A stretch of 64,000 bases of DNA, taken from the NCBI GenBank assembly GCA_902515395.1, contig CABXUL010000002.1, positions 1-64,000 on the forward strand. The letters run 5' to 3'. Both the position numbers and the translations under genes were made by a program. Origin of the DNA: an uncultured Bacteroidota bacterium. Lineage in GTDB: Bacteria > Bacteroidota > Bacteroidia > Flavobacteriales > Flavobacteriaceae. This document shows positions 54,706 through 64,000 of this stretch, piece after piece. Below the pieces are notes generated by a model, which was not told where the DNA came from, made no database searches, and was given only the letters and a program-made list of their open reading frames with translations. Every line of letters starts with the position of its first letter. The stretch's first letter is position 1.

Positions 54706-56187
54706 ATGTCTAAAATCAGAAATGTTGCTATAATTTTTGGATTGTTATTTCTTTTAGGATGTGATTCGATATCTAAAAAAGAGGAAGAAAAAGAACTACC
54801 TAATATTTTATTTTTATTCGCAGACGACTATACATACGATGCGATTCATGCGCTGGGAAATGAAGTAATTAACACTCCCAACTTAGATTTACTGGTGAAT
54901 GAAGGAACTAGCTTTACTAATGCTTTTAATATGGGAGGATGGCAAGGAGCTGTATGTGTAGCGTCTCGTTCGATGATAATAACTGGAAGAAGCATATGGA
55001 ATGCAAAGCAGATAAATGACAAATGGAAGAAAAAAGAAAATTTTGAACTTGCTGAACAGTCATGGGGTAAATTAATGGAGAGAAAGGGTTATAATACATA
55101 TATGAGTGGAAAGTGGCATGTTAGCATTGATCCCAAAAAAGTTTTCCAAAACATAAAAAATTTAAGGGCTGGTGGAATGCCTAAAGATCATAGAAAAAAA
55201 GATGCTTTAGGAAATTGGATTGGTAAAGGTTACAACCGTCCTAAAAGTGAGGAAGATAAATCTTGGATACCGTACGATACGATTAATGGTGGATTTTGGG
55301 AAGGTGGTAAACACTGGAGTGAGGTTCTCAAAGATGATGCGTTAGATTTTATAGATGATGCTAGCAATTCTGATGATCCCTTTTTTATGTATTTATCTTT
55401 TAATGCACCGCATGACCCAAGGCAATCCCCTAAATCTTTCTTAGATCAATACCCGATTGAAAATATTCCACTTCCAGAGAACTGGTTACCGGAATACCCG
55501 AATATGAACGAAATTGGTTTAGAATCCCATAGAGATGAGTCATTAGCACCATTACCAAGAACTCCATATGCTATTAAAACTCATATAAGGGAATACTATG
55601 CTATAATTACACATCTTGATCAACAAATCGGTGAAATTCTAGCAGCTCTAAAAAAATCAGGAAAAGACAAAAACACATATATTTTTTTTACTGGAGATCA
55701 TGGTTTATCTGTTGGTCGACATGGTTTATTAGGCAAACAAAATATGTTTGATCACAGTATACGGGTACCACTACTTATGGTGGGACCAGATATACCTAAA
55801 AAGCATAAAATTGAACAGGAGGTATATCTTCAAGATATAATGGCTACAAGTTTGGAGTTGGGTAATGTTAAACCTCCAAATTCATTAGAATTCAATAGTT
55901 TACTTAGCATCGCTAAGGGAAAAAGCGAAGAGAAAATTTATAAAAATGGAATTTATGGAGCCTATATTGATTATCAACGAATGATAAGAAAAGACGGGTT
56001 CAAACTTATTGTTTATCCAAAAATCAAAAAAACAGTTTTGTTTGATCTAAAAAATGATCCACTTGAAATAAATGATCTATCTACCAATGTTAGTTATTTA
56101 AAAAAGAAAACAGATTTATTTACTGGTTTATTATCACTTCAAAAGAAATTTGGCGATCCACTGGATTTATCCTCCTTAGTTCCCTAA
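54706..56187 (+). CDS. S1-family sulfatase, lipoprotein
   Basis: A lipoprotein signal ends FLLGC (Cys19). Metal Asp residues 40-41 lie in FLFADDYTYDAIHALG and the formylglycine site is C84-V-A-S-R in GAVCVASRSMIITGRS, the Ala variant shared with the sulfatase at 10482. MSGKWHVSIDP, FNAPHDPRQSP and FTGDHGLSVGRHGLLGKQNMFDH complete the S1 pattern. Length is 493 residues. It follows the mutarotase by 8 bp and so probably ends the fucose operon, suggesting action on sulfated fucose (inference). Confidence 0.93.
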   Translation: MSKIRNVAIIFGLLFLLGCDSISKKEEEKELPNILFLFADDYTYDAIHALGNEVINTPNLDLLVNEGTSFTNAFNMGGWQGAVCVASRSMIITGRSIWNAKQINDKWKKKENFELAEQSWGKLMERKGYNTYMSGKWHVSIDPKKVFQNIKNLRAGGMPKDHRKKDALGNWIGKGYNRPKSEEDKSWIPYDTINGGFWEGGKHWSEVLKDDALDFIDDASNSDDPFFMYLSFNAPHDPRQSPKSFLDQYPIENIPLPENWLPEYPNMNEIGLESHRDESLAPLPRTPYAIKTHIREYYAIITHLDQQIGEILAALKKSGKDKNTYIFFTGDHGLSVGRHGLLGKQNMFDHSIRVPLLMVGPDIPKKHKIEQEVYLQDIMATSLELGNVKPPNSLEFNSLLSIAKGKSEEKIYKNGIYGAYIDYQRMIRKDGFKLIVYPKIKKTVLFDLKNDPLEINDLSTNVSYLKKKTDLFTGLLSLQKKFGDPLDLSSLVP

Positions 56188-56253
56188 TATTTTATTATTT
56201 AGTTTAAATTTTGACTATTAATCTCAACCTAAGATGCTATGATATAAATTGGC

Positions 56254-56261
56254 TATATTTG
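56254..56261 (+). promoter_or_regulatory. Putative -7 promoter element (TATATTTG)
   Basis: A perfect match to the Bacteroidota -7 consensus TAnnTTTG in the 110 bp gap before the giant surface-protein gene. A TTTG lies at 56210-56213, but about 40 bases separates the two, roughly twice the usual spacing, so no clear -33 partner is assigned. Confidence 0.35.
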
Positions 56262-56297
56262 TAGCTAACAGCCTATTAAGAGATCAAAAAAAACACA

Positions 56298-59200
56298 ATG
56301 CCCTCTAGCAACTTAAATTATCGATATAATTTAAAATTTATGCTTATGGATCACTTTTGGCGGAAGTTTTTATTTCTTTTATTTATCCCGATATATCTGT
56401 TTGGACAGTCTTCAACTTACTCTACAACATTAGATTTTAATGGATCAGATTCTTACATTACTATACCTTCGGGGATTAATGATCTTTCATTTTCTTCCGA
56501 TAAGTTTACTCTCGAAGCATGGATTAAGATTGAGAATGCTCCACCTTCTGGCTCTTCCTCTGGAAACAATACTGCGTCCAATAGAGAATATATTTTTTCC
56601 AAAAAAAATGACTGGAGTTTTTATGTTTTAAATATAAATGGCTCTTTATATCTTGAAGGAAGGTTTAGAAGAGACTATAGTGGAAATTGGCCTCAGGTAA
56701 GATCATCCTCCACAATTTCAACAGATACATGGTATCATGTTGCATTCACAAACTCAAAATCCGATGAAAGGATAAGGATTTATATTAATGGAAATCTAGA
56801 CAACTCAGAAAATTGGACTTCAGGGGGTTATGGCCTTACATCCACTACAAACCCAATTGGCATAGGAGCAAGTGTTTGGAATGGAATTGATAATCCTACT
56901 AATTTTTTTGATGGTGAAATGAGCGATATTCGTTTTTGGGACTCTGAAAGAACTCAAAGTGCAATAAATAGTTATAAAAATTCAACTCTCAATACAAATT
57001 CAACTCTTAAATTATATTACAAATTAAATGAAGGAAGTGGTTCAACAATTAATGATTTAAGTGGTAATTCAATAGCGGGAACCGCAAGAGGGAGTTATCA
57101 ATGGATGCCTCTTCAGACAAGTGCAAGGTCAACCCCAACTGGTGAGGTCCTTGATCAAGAAAATACTAGTTTAAATGCGGGTGCAGGAGGAACAGCTCAA
57201 TGGCAATCATTTACTGTATCAAATACCGGTCAGCTTTCTGCAGTGTCATGGAGAATGGCATGTCCAGTTATTGACGGCAACGCCCAACCTGTTCAGTTGA
57301 GTGTTTACAGAGGTGAGGGAACTGGAGGTGCTTTGGTTGCACAAAGTCAAAACTTGACCACTCCTGCCTACAGAGATAGTAGTGGCAATTATATCTCAGG
57401 AGAATATGTTTTATTTGATATGAGTTCAAATAATGTGTCTGTTTCCTCTAATGAGGTCATGACAGTTAAATTAGAACTGACCTCGGGTAATCAAGATGTT
57501 GGTTTTTTAAGTCTTCATACTGGAAATCCTTACCCTAGAGGTAGGGGCTCAAATAATGTAAGTTGGGATTATCTTTTTAAAGCCTATGTTATACCGGGAT
57601 CGCAATCCACCACTCCTACAGTTTATTTTGAAAATGGAACCTGTAAGTGTCCAAACGCCTCAGCAGGGGATACTGCTACAATTAGCGGTACAACATATAC
57701 TGTTGTCAATAACTCTAGCATAGCTGGTCAAATTTCAAGCGGAAATTATAATTTGTGTACTTCACTTGTTACCGATATGAGTGAACTTTTTAAAAATAAA
57801 GGTTCATTCAACTTTGATATTGGTTTTTGGGATACTTCAAATGTGACAACAATGAAAAGAATGTTTCAACAGGCTAATGTTTTTAATCAAGACATAGGCT
57901 CTTGGAATACTGCAGCAGTTACAAATATGCAAGAAATGTTTTATCTAGCAAGAGCATTCAATCAAGACATAGGGAATTGGGATACTTCTAGTGTGACCAC
58001 TATGCATGTCATGTTTAGGGAGGCAGTAGCATTCAATCAAGATATAGGCAGTTGGAATACTTCTAATGTGTCCCATATGAATTATATGTTTCTTGGAACA
58101 TCATTCAATCAAGATATATCGGGTTGGTGCGTTGGAAATATTTCTTCCCAACCATCTAACTTCAAAAATTTTTCACAATTAAGTGATAATAATACTCCTA
58201 ACTGGGGGTCATGTCCGGCTCCCATCGTTTTTGATTCGGGTACCTGTAAGTGTCCAAACGCCTCAGCAGGTGATACTGCTACAATTAGCGGTACAACATA
58301 TACTGTTGTTAATAACTCTAGCATAGCTGGTCAAATTTCAAGTGGAAATTATAATTTGTGTACAACTTTGGTAACTGATATGGAAGGCTTATTTAATGGT
58401 AATACCGATAACCCTAACATTTCTTTTTGGGATACTAGTTCAGTTACTAATTTTAGGGCAATGTTCTGGGGTTCTAATTTTAATCAAGATATAAGCTCTT
58501 GGGATACTAGTTCAGCAACATCATTTGAGGTAATGTTTTATAATGCAGGATCATTTAATAAAAATATAGGTACTTGGAATACCTCTTCAGTTACAACTAT
58601 GAAGGGAATGTTTTGGAACGGAGCTAATCAATTTAATAATGGCGGAAATAGCTCGATAGGTAATTGGGATACCTCCTCAGTTACTGATTTTAGTTACATG
58701 TTCGCTAATGCAGGTTCATTTAACCAAGATATAGGAAATTGGGATGTTTCGGCAGCTACAGATATGAATGTTATGTTTAATAATGCATCTTCGTTCAATC
58801 AAGATATTTCTTCTTGGTGCGTTGGAAATATTTCTTCCCTGCCATCCAATTTTAAAACTAATTCACCATTAAGTAATAATAATACTCCTAACTGGGGGTC
58901 ATGTCCGTCTCCCATCGTTTTTGATTCGGGCATCTGTAAATGTCCTGGTGCATCTGTAGGAGATACTGCTACAATTAGCGGTACAACATATACTGTTGTC
59001 AACAACTCAACTATAGCAGGTCAAATTTCAAGTGGAAATTATAATTTGTGTACAACATTGGTAACTAGCATGGCTGGCCTTTTTACAGATAATTCAAACT
59101 TTAATGCAAATATTGGGTTCTGGGATACATCCAATGTTACAAGCATGAACCGTATGTTTTGGTTGGCGAGTAGCTTTAATCAAAATATTGGAAATTGGGA

Positions 59201-62200
59201 TGTATCTAGTGTTACTGATATGGAACAAATGTTCAACCAAACAATATTTAACCAAGATATTGGTAATTGGGATGTTTCAAAAGTAACTAATATGCATGCT
59301 ATGTTTCGTGCTAACAGTCAGTTTAATCAAGATATATCCTCTTGGAATACATCCAGTGTAACCAGTATGATTGGAACATTTGAGAATGCTTCCTCATTCA
59401 ACCAAAATATAAGCAGTTGGAACACATCCTCTATTATAAATATGAATTATATGTTTGTTGGTGCAACTGCATTTAATCAACCCATTGGAAGCTGGAATGT
59501 ATCAAGTACAACCCAGATGAATGGAGTCTTTAAAAATGCGAGTGCTTTTAATCAACCGCTTGGCAATTGGAATACCTCAAATGTTACTTCCATGAATGAG
59601 ATGTTTAGCGGTGCGAGTGCTTTTAACCAAAATATTTCCTCTTGGTGCGTTGGAAATATTTCTTCCCAACCAACTAACTTTAAAGCTAATGCACCCTTGA
59701 GTAATAATAATACCCCTAACTGGGGAACATGTCCCCCTCCCCCTGGCCAAATTGTTTTTGATTCAGGAACTTGTAGATGCCCTGGAGTCGCTGTTGGACA
59801 GACAGCAACAATAAGCGGAACAACATATACTGTTGTAAATAATTCAACTATAGCCGCGCAGATCTCCGCTGGCAATTATAACCTCTGTACCACCCTTGTT
59901 ACTGACATGAATAGCCTTTTTAAAAATAAAGGTTCATTCAACTCCAATATTAGTTTTTGGGATACCTCAAATGTGGATAATATGAGTTGGATGTTTCACA
60001 ATGCCTATGCTTTTAACCAAAATATTGGGAATTGGGATGTTTCCTCCCTTCATCATATGAATGGTATGTTTAAAAATGCTGATAGTTTCAATCAAAATAT
60101 TGGAGGATGGAATACTTCCTCAGTTAGAAACATGGAGGAGACACTTTTTAGTATGAGAGATTTTAATAACGGTGAAGCACAAGGCTTATCAAATAATCCA
60201 CTTGGTTGGAATACATCAAACGTTACCAACATGAAAAATCTCTTACGTGGCTCGGAAAAATTCAATCAAAATATTGGTTCTTGGGACACATCTAATGTTA
60301 CAGATATGAGTGGATTATTTCTTTCTGCCTCACGATTCAATCGCCCTATTGGAAGTTGGAATACAACTAAAGTAACAAATATGAATGGGATGTTTGAGAG
60401 TGCAAGTTTATTTAACCAAGCAATTGGAAATTGGAATACATCAAGTGTAACTGACATGGGTAACATGTTTAAGTATGCTTCAGTTTTTAATCAAGCGATC
60501 GGAAGCTGGAATACAGGCGATGTAACATCATTTAGTGCTACATTTATGGGTGCTAATAGATTTAATCAAGATATTTCTGGATGGAATACTTCATCTGTAA
60601 CGAATATGTATAGTATGTTTCGTGATGCATCAAACTTCAATCAAAACATTCCTAATTGGAATACATTAAATGTCACGCATATGGGTTCAATGTTCTACAA
60701 TGCAAGTGCTTTCAATGGGAATATAGGTAATTGGAACACTTCTAATGTGACTAATATGTCACATATGTTAAACGATGCTAGAGCTTTTACTCAAGATATT
60801 GGAAATTGGGATGTTTCAAATGTAACAAACATGAATGCTATGTTTGCGAATAATACCTCCTTTAATAAGGATATTGGAAGCTGGAATACTTCATCAGTAA
60901 CAGATATGGCTGATATGTTCAATGCAGCATCTGCATTCAATCAAAATATTTCTTCTTGGTGTGTAGGAAATATTTCTTCCCTACCCGCTGACTTTAAAAC
61001 TAATTCACCATTAAGTAATAATAATACTCCTAACTGGGGAACATGTCCAAATCCAGTATGTTCAATATCTATTAATCTTACTAGCAATGCGCCAACTCAA
61101 ACCCAATCAGTTACTCTTGGAGCAGGTATTACACCTGTGACTTTTTCAGTGACCTCGTCGCTTTGCACCAGTACTTTAACAGTTAGTGCCACCAACCTTC
61201 CTCCAGGTATTTCGATGGTATTTAATAATAACGTCGCTTCAATTAGTGGTACGCCTACTAATCAAGCCACCGGTACATATAATTATCTAATCACTGCTTC
61301 TAGCAGCTCAACGGTTACTTCAGTTACTGGTTATATATCGATTGTCTCGACTCCAACAACAGTAACAGATACTAGTTCAGGTTGTTCAATCAACGCCGAT
61401 CTTCAAGGAACAGGTCTTCAGATATCTACCATTTCAATTGGTTCACCCACGATATCAATTCCATTTACAACAACATGTTCTGGAACACTTACTGTTACTT
61501 CCACTGGTATACCCCTGGGTATGCAAATGGTTTTTGTCAATAATATTGCTACCATATCGGGAACTCCAACGGGATCTGTAACTGGCACTTATGATTATAC
61601 TATACTTGCATCAGTTGGCGGAACAGCCTCGTTAACAATTAATGGTAGATTATTACTCAAGCCTGACGCTGACAATGATGGTGTTGATGATCAATATGAT
61701 AAATGCCCTGAAACAAATCCAGGAGATACTGTTGATGAAAATGGTTGTTCTGAAATTCAATTAGATGCCGATTTGGATGGTATTTTAAATATAGACGACA
61801 TTTGTCCTAACACGTCTCCCAGCGAAACAGCTAATGCAGAGGGTTGTGGAGAAACTCAAGTAGATACTGATAAAGACGGATTCCCCGATGTTATTGATAA
61901 TTGTCATACTAGTTATAATCCTAATCAAAAAGATTATGATAATGATGGTCAAGGTGATGTCTGTGATCCTGACCCAATTGTTGAATTTAATGTATCACTT
62001 ATTAAAGAAAATGCTGAACTTGGAGTAATGACTGGAGATGTTAGTTCAACTAGCCTAATGGGCAGTAAAATTACCTCCATAGAATTTAATTCCAATGGCT
62101 ATTTTACGCTTTCAAATAATCTCAAAATTGAATTAGCAAATGAATTAGATTACGAGGAAAAAACTTCGCATTCTTTTACCTTAACTGTTAAAACTGCTAA

Positions 62201-63650
62201 TGGTGGTCAAACTACTGTTGAAGGGGAAATTCCTGTGGAGGATATTCCTAATCCGCAATACACTGCACCATTTTTCATTTCGGTTTTTGATATTGGACCT
62301 GGAACGTTCCCATTGTCTCAAGATATAAGTGGAACTACCTATTTGCGATTGAATCGTGAGACAGTTGGTAGGTATCATAATCCATTTAATCGTGGTGTTG
62401 GTAAATGGAAAGTAAGAAAAAATATAAGTGGTGGTGCTGATGCTCATCTTTTTGCCATTAAAAGTGAGCCTCCAAAAACTAGAAAATCAGATGAGGAAAG
62501 TGAGGGCTATCTTGCTTTTATTAATCCTCCTGATTTTAATAATCCACAAGACCACAATCAAGATAATATTTATGAGGTTGAAGTAACCTTTATTAACCTT
62601 GAGGATGGAGCTGTTGAGGTGCCTGTCCCTGTCACACAATTCCAACTGCAAGTCCCAGAAGGAGCCACCAGCGCACTTGAGCTTCAATCCAGACTTGCAC
62701 TTCCAGATGATGACTCTGATGGCGATGGCGTTCCTGATATTATTGACAACAGCCCTGTGGTATTTAACCCAGACCAGGCAGATGAAGACGGAGATGGTGT
62801 TGGTGATGTTTCTGATGATTCTGACCATGATGGGGTTTGGAATCCCGAGGATGAATGTCCTGACACTCCACTTGGTGTTAAAGTCGATGCATTTGGTTGT
62901 GAGATATTCTATCTACCTTCTGATAATTTCAATGTATATAAAACTGAAAGGTGTGTTGATAATCATTCCATTGGAATTGAGTTTGAGAACATATCACATT
63001 CCTATACTATTAATATCTCTGGTGCTATGGATTACTCTGAGATTTTTAGTGAAAAACAGTGGATTATTACCAACCTATCCAGTGGACAATATAATATCTG
63101 CCTTGGTGTCAATGGAATAAATAGTAATGAGTTTGAAAGGTGTTTCGAGATTAGGCTTAATGACCCCACTCCTCTTTCGGTATATACTAACGATACAGAT
63201 TTAACTGCTTTAGCGGATGATACCCTTGATTCGGTTAATTTTGAAATGGCTGGCGGATCAGTTTACAATATCGAGCATAATGGCATAACAACACAGACCT
63301 CCCGATCCAGTCACTCCTTGGCCCTTAGAAAAGGTCTAAACACTGTTAGGATAACTACTGATCAAGAATGTCAAGGTGTTTTCGAAAAACAATATTTCAA
63401 CTCTGAAACCATTGCCTACACACCAAATCCTTTTGAAGATGAATTGCTAATTTACGTAGGTGGGCAGGATGAAAATATTTTAGTTGAAATATTTACTACA
63501 GCTGGAAAACTCATTAGTTCTGATTATTATAAGCTCAATGAGTCTGATAGAAATATTTCAGTAAATACTTCTAATTATAAAATGGGAAGTTATTTATTCA
63601 AGGTTAATGCAAATACGGTGAAAAAATCTTTTATGGCTATAAAAAAATAA
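56298..63650 (+). CDS. Giant T9SS-secreted repeat protein: LamG, DUF285 repeats, Ig-like, thrombospondin type 3, sorting tail
   Basis: This 2450-residue protein has a signal ending YLFGQ; in-frame ATGs at 56340 and 56346 sit closer to it than the ATG at 56298. Order: LamG-like lectin domain (about 33-265, with [12 protein letters not shown] and [14 protein letters not shown]); a beta region (about 280-435); four blocks starting with a CKCP-type cysteine motif at residues 449, 650, 880 and 1159. Each block has a [13 protein letters not shown] head, DUF285/BspA-like units (F-N-Q-D-I-G-x-W-D-T-S-x-V-T-x-M-x-x-M-F) and a WCVGNISS tail. Then come two Ig-like domains (1586-1784), calcium-binding thrombospondin type 3 repeats (1788-1894, 2134-2204) around a cadherin-like region, and a type A sorting domain ([15 protein letters not shown] to the end). 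It is probably a cell-surface adhesin or glycan-binding scaffold. Confidence 0.9.
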   Translation: MPSSNLNYRYNLKFMLMDHFWRKFLFLLFIPIYLFGQSSTYSTTLDFNGSDSYITIPSGINDLSFSSDKFTLEAWIKIENAPPSGSSSGNNTASNREYIFSKKNDWSFYVLNINGSLYLEGRFRRDYSGNWPQVRSSSTISTDTWYHVAFTNSKSDERIRIYINGNLDNSENWTSGGYGLTSTTNPIGIGASVWNGIDNPTNFFDGEMSDIRFWDSERTQSAINSYKNSTLNTNSTLKLYYKLNEGSGSTINDLSGNSIAGTARGSYQWMPLQTSARSTPTGEVLDQENTSLNAGAGGTAQWQSFTVSNTGQLSAVSWRMACPVIDGNAQPVQLSVYRGEGTGGALVAQSQNLTTPAYRDSSGNYISGEYVLFDMSSNNVSVSSNEVMTVKLELTSGNQDVGFLSLHTGNPYPRGRGSNNVSWDYLFKAYVIPGSQSTTPTVYFENGTCKCPNASAGDTATISGTTYTVVNNSSIAGQISSGNYNLCTSLVTDMSELFKNKGSFNFDIGFWDTSNVTTMKRMFQQANVFNQDIGSWNTAAVTNMQEMFYLARAFNQDIGNWDTSSVTTMHVMFREAVAFNQDIGSWNTSNVSHMNYMFLGTSFNQDISGWCVGNISSQPSNFKNFSQLSDNNTPNWGSCPAPIVFDSGTCKCPNASAGDTATISGTTYTVVNNSSIAGQISSGNYNLCTTLVTDMEGLFNGNTDNPNISFWDTSSVTNFRAMFWGSNFNQDISSWDTSSATSFEVMFYNAGSFNKNIGTWNTSSVTTMKGMFWNGANQFNNGGNSSIGNWDTSSVTDFSYMFANAGSFNQDIGNWDVSAATDMNVMFNNASSFNQDISSWCVGNISSLPSNFKTNSPLSNNNTPNWGSCPSPIVFDSGICKCPGASVGDTATISGTTYTVVNNSTIAGQISSGNYNLCTTLVTSMAGLFTDNSNFNANIGFWDTSNVTSMNRMFWLASSFNQNIGNWDVSSVTDMEQMFNQTIFNQDIGNWDVSKVTNMHAMFRANSQFNQDISSWNTSSVTSMIGTFENASSFNQNISSWNTSSIINMNYMFVGATAFNQPIGSWNVSSTTQMNGVFKNASAFNQPLGNWNTSNVTSMNEMFSGASAFNQNISSWCVGNISSQPTNFKANAPLSNNNTPNWGTCPPPPGQIVFDSGTCRCPGVAVGQTATISGTTYTVVNNSTIAAQISAGNYNLCTTLVTDMNSLFKNKGSFNSNISFWDTSNVDNMSWMFHNAYAFNQNIGNWDVSSLHHMNGMFKNADSFNQNIGGWNTSSVRNMEETLFSMRDFNNGEAQGLSNNPLGWNTSNVTNMKNLLRGSEKFNQNIGSWDTSNVTDMSGLFLSASRFNRPIGSWNTTKVTNMNGMFESASLFNQAIGNWNTSSVTDMGNMFKYASVFNQAIGSWNTGDVTSFSATFMGANRFNQDISGWNTSSVTNMYSMFRDASNFNQNIPNWNTLNVTHMGSMFYNASAFNGNIGNWNTSNVTNMSHMLNDARAFTQDIGNWDVSNVTNMNAMFANNTSFNKDIGSWNTSSVTDMADMFNAASAFNQNISSWCVGNISSLPADFKTNSPLSNNNTPNWGTCPNPVCSISINLTSNAPTQTQSVTLGAGITPVTFSVTSSLCTSTLTVSATNLPPGISMVFNNNVASISGTPTNQATGTYNYLITASSSSTVTSVTGYISIVSTPTTVTDTSSGCSINADLQGTGLQISTISIGSPTISIPFTTTCSGTLTVTSTGIPLGMQMVFVNNIATISGTPTGSVTGTYDYTILASVGGTASLTINGRLLLKPDADNDGVDDQYDKCPETNPGDTVDENGCSEIQLDADLDGILNIDDICPNTSPSETANAEGCGETQVDTDKDGFPDVIDNCHTSYNPNQKDYDNDGQGDVCDPDPIVEFNVSLIKENAELGVMTGDVSSTSLMGSKITSIEFNSNGYFTLSNNLKIELANELDYEEKTSHSFTLTVKTANGGQTTVEGEIPVEDIPNPQYTAPFFISVFDIGPGTFPLSQDISGTTYLRLNRETVGRYHNPFNRGVGKWKVRKNISGGADAHLFAIKSEPPKTRKSDEESEGYLAFINPPDFNNPQDHNQDNIYEVEVTFINLEDGAVEVPVPVTQFQLQVPEGATSALELQSRLALPDDDSDGDGVPDIIDNSPVVFNPDQADEDGDGVGDVSDDSDHDGVWNPEDECPDTPLGVKVDAFGCEIFYLPSDNFNVYKTERCVDNHSIGIEFENISHSYTINISGAMDYSEIFSEKQWIITNLSSGQYNICLGVNGINSNEFERCFEIRLNDPTPLSVYTNDTDLTALADDTLDSVNFEMAGGSVYNIEHNGITTQTSRSSHSLALRKGLNTVRITTDQECQGVFEKQYFNSETIAYTPNPFEDELLIYVGGQDENILVEIFTTAGKLISSDYYKLNESDRNISVNTSNYKMGSYLFKVNANTVKKSFMAIKK
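57642..61040 (+). repeat. Coding tandem repeats (DUF285-type units in four blocks)
   Basis: The blocks start at 57642, 58245, 58935 and 59772 and contain about 5, 6, 8 and 14 W-x-x-S-type units, counting the closing WCVGN unit of each. Head segments of blocks 1 and 2 (57642-57760 and 58245-58363) differ at only three of 119 bases by hand count. Blocks 3 and 4 are more diverged. The pattern indicates repeated duplication, with the first two heads very recently copied or gene-converted. Confidence 0.9.
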
Positions 63651-63654
63651 CAAC

Positions 63655-64000
63655 ATGAAATATCTTCTTTACTTGACGGTTTTTTGTTTGTTGGCTTGTT
63701 CATCAAATGATGAAACAGTAGCTTTATCTGACCTTTACCCTGGGTCTTTTAACTTAGAATATCCTGAAAATGAACAAGCTTGTCTTGACGGAAGTGTTTT
63801 GAATGATTTACAAAGTAAAGTCAATCTTAGATGGACCTCTAGTAAAAATTCATCAAAGTACCAGATAAGTATTAAAAACCTAAATGATAATAGCAATTTG
63901 ATATTCGAGAGTAACTCCAACAGTCAAGAAGTTATTTTAAAGCACGGAGAACCCTATGCATGGAAAGTTACCGCTGAAGTACCTGAAAGTAGTTCCTCTT
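63655..64000 (+). CDS. Lipoprotein of unknown function, truncated by window edge
   Basis: The ATG at 63655 lies 4 bp after the giant-protein stop. The frame is open to the window end. It starts MKYLLYLTVFCLLAC, a clear lipobox with Cys15, then SSNDETV and a region with NLRWTSSKNSSKYQISI, reminiscent of a fibronectin type III or similar beta-sandwich domain (weak). Tight spacing suggests co-transcription with the giant protein and perhaps a surface partner role. I do not recognise a family. Confidence 0.75.
   Translation, partial: MKYLLYLTVFCLLACSSNDETVALSDLYPGSFNLEYPENEQACLDGSVLNDLQSKVNLRWTSSKNSSKYQISIKNLNDNSNLIFESNSNSQEVILKHGEPYAWKVTAEVPESSSS

Noticed and set aside
58109-59875. Similar antisense open frames (several starting with [10 protein letters not shown]) within the giant gene
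   Set aside because: They are mirror images of the repeated block heads on the coding strand, with no start signals or independent conservation.
57642-61040. Regular repeats resembling a CRISPR or satellite array
   Set aside because: They lie in one long open frame and encode DUF285-type units with amino-acid-level periodicity. No palindromic repeat/spacer pattern exists.

Overview
The window looks like chromosomal DNA of a marine member of the Bacteroidota, most likely a flavobacterium. The DNA is visibly AT-rich. One SusC/SusD pair lies among degradative genes, many exported proteins carry Bacteroidota-type lipoprotein signals, and a very large protein ends in a type IX secretion (T9SS) sorting domain. 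Nearly everything serves the capture, desulfation and catabolism of a complex sulfated polysaccharide, so I read it as one large, mosaic polysaccharide utilization locus (PUL). No rRNA, tRNA, CRISPR array, insertion sequence or integrase was seen.

Layout. 0.3-4 kb: a membrane acyltransferase and two exported Gfo/Idh/MocA oxidoreductases. 4.3-9 kb: a catalytically dead esterase-like protein, an intact esterase, a GH10 xylanase and a sulfatase. 9-20.5 kb: a BNR_4 beta-propeller protein, three more sulfatases, a GH2, a GH43-like protein and a GH51 arabinofuranosidase. 20.6-24.4 kb: L-arabinose catabolism (araB, araD, and an araA broken by a frameshift in an A8 run). 24.4-38.4 kb: six sulfatases around the SusC/SusD pair. 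38.4-45.1 kb: YjbQ, a lipoprotein glycerophosphodiesterase, glpF, glpD, glpK and a sodium/solute symporter. 45.3-56.2 kb: a third Gfo/Idh/MocA protein, a SOUL protein, a full non-phosphorylating L-fucose pathway with FucP and a mutarotase, a sialidase-fold protein and an eleventh sulfatase. 56.3-63.7 kb: a 2450-residue T9SS protein with LamG, four blocks of DUF285-type repeats, thrombospondin type 3 repeats and a sorting tail. A truncated lipoprotein gene runs off the right edge.

How the genes fit together (inference). Eleven Cys-type S1 sulfatases remove sulfate. GH10, GH43-like, GH51, GH2 and an esterase trim a backbone with xylose and arabinose, and SusC/D imports oligomers. Arabinose enters AraA-B-D, fucose goes through FucP and the dehydrogenase/lactonase/dehydratase/hydrolase route to pyruvate and lactate, and glycerol enters through GlpF-K-D. 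The predicted substrate is therefore a sulfated polymer, or a set of polymers, with xylose, arabinose and fucose, such as algal or diatom fucose-containing sulfated polysaccharide or sulfated arabinoxylan. No SusR, hybrid two-component or anti-sigma regulator, and no sulfatase-maturating enzyme, is in the window.

Most notable oddities: a tandem esterase pair in which one copy has lost every catalytic residue; the araA frameshift; a direct repeat of about 100 bp flanking the first 4 kb; an SDR with Cys where the catalytic Lys should be; and recent internal duplication in the giant repeat protein.
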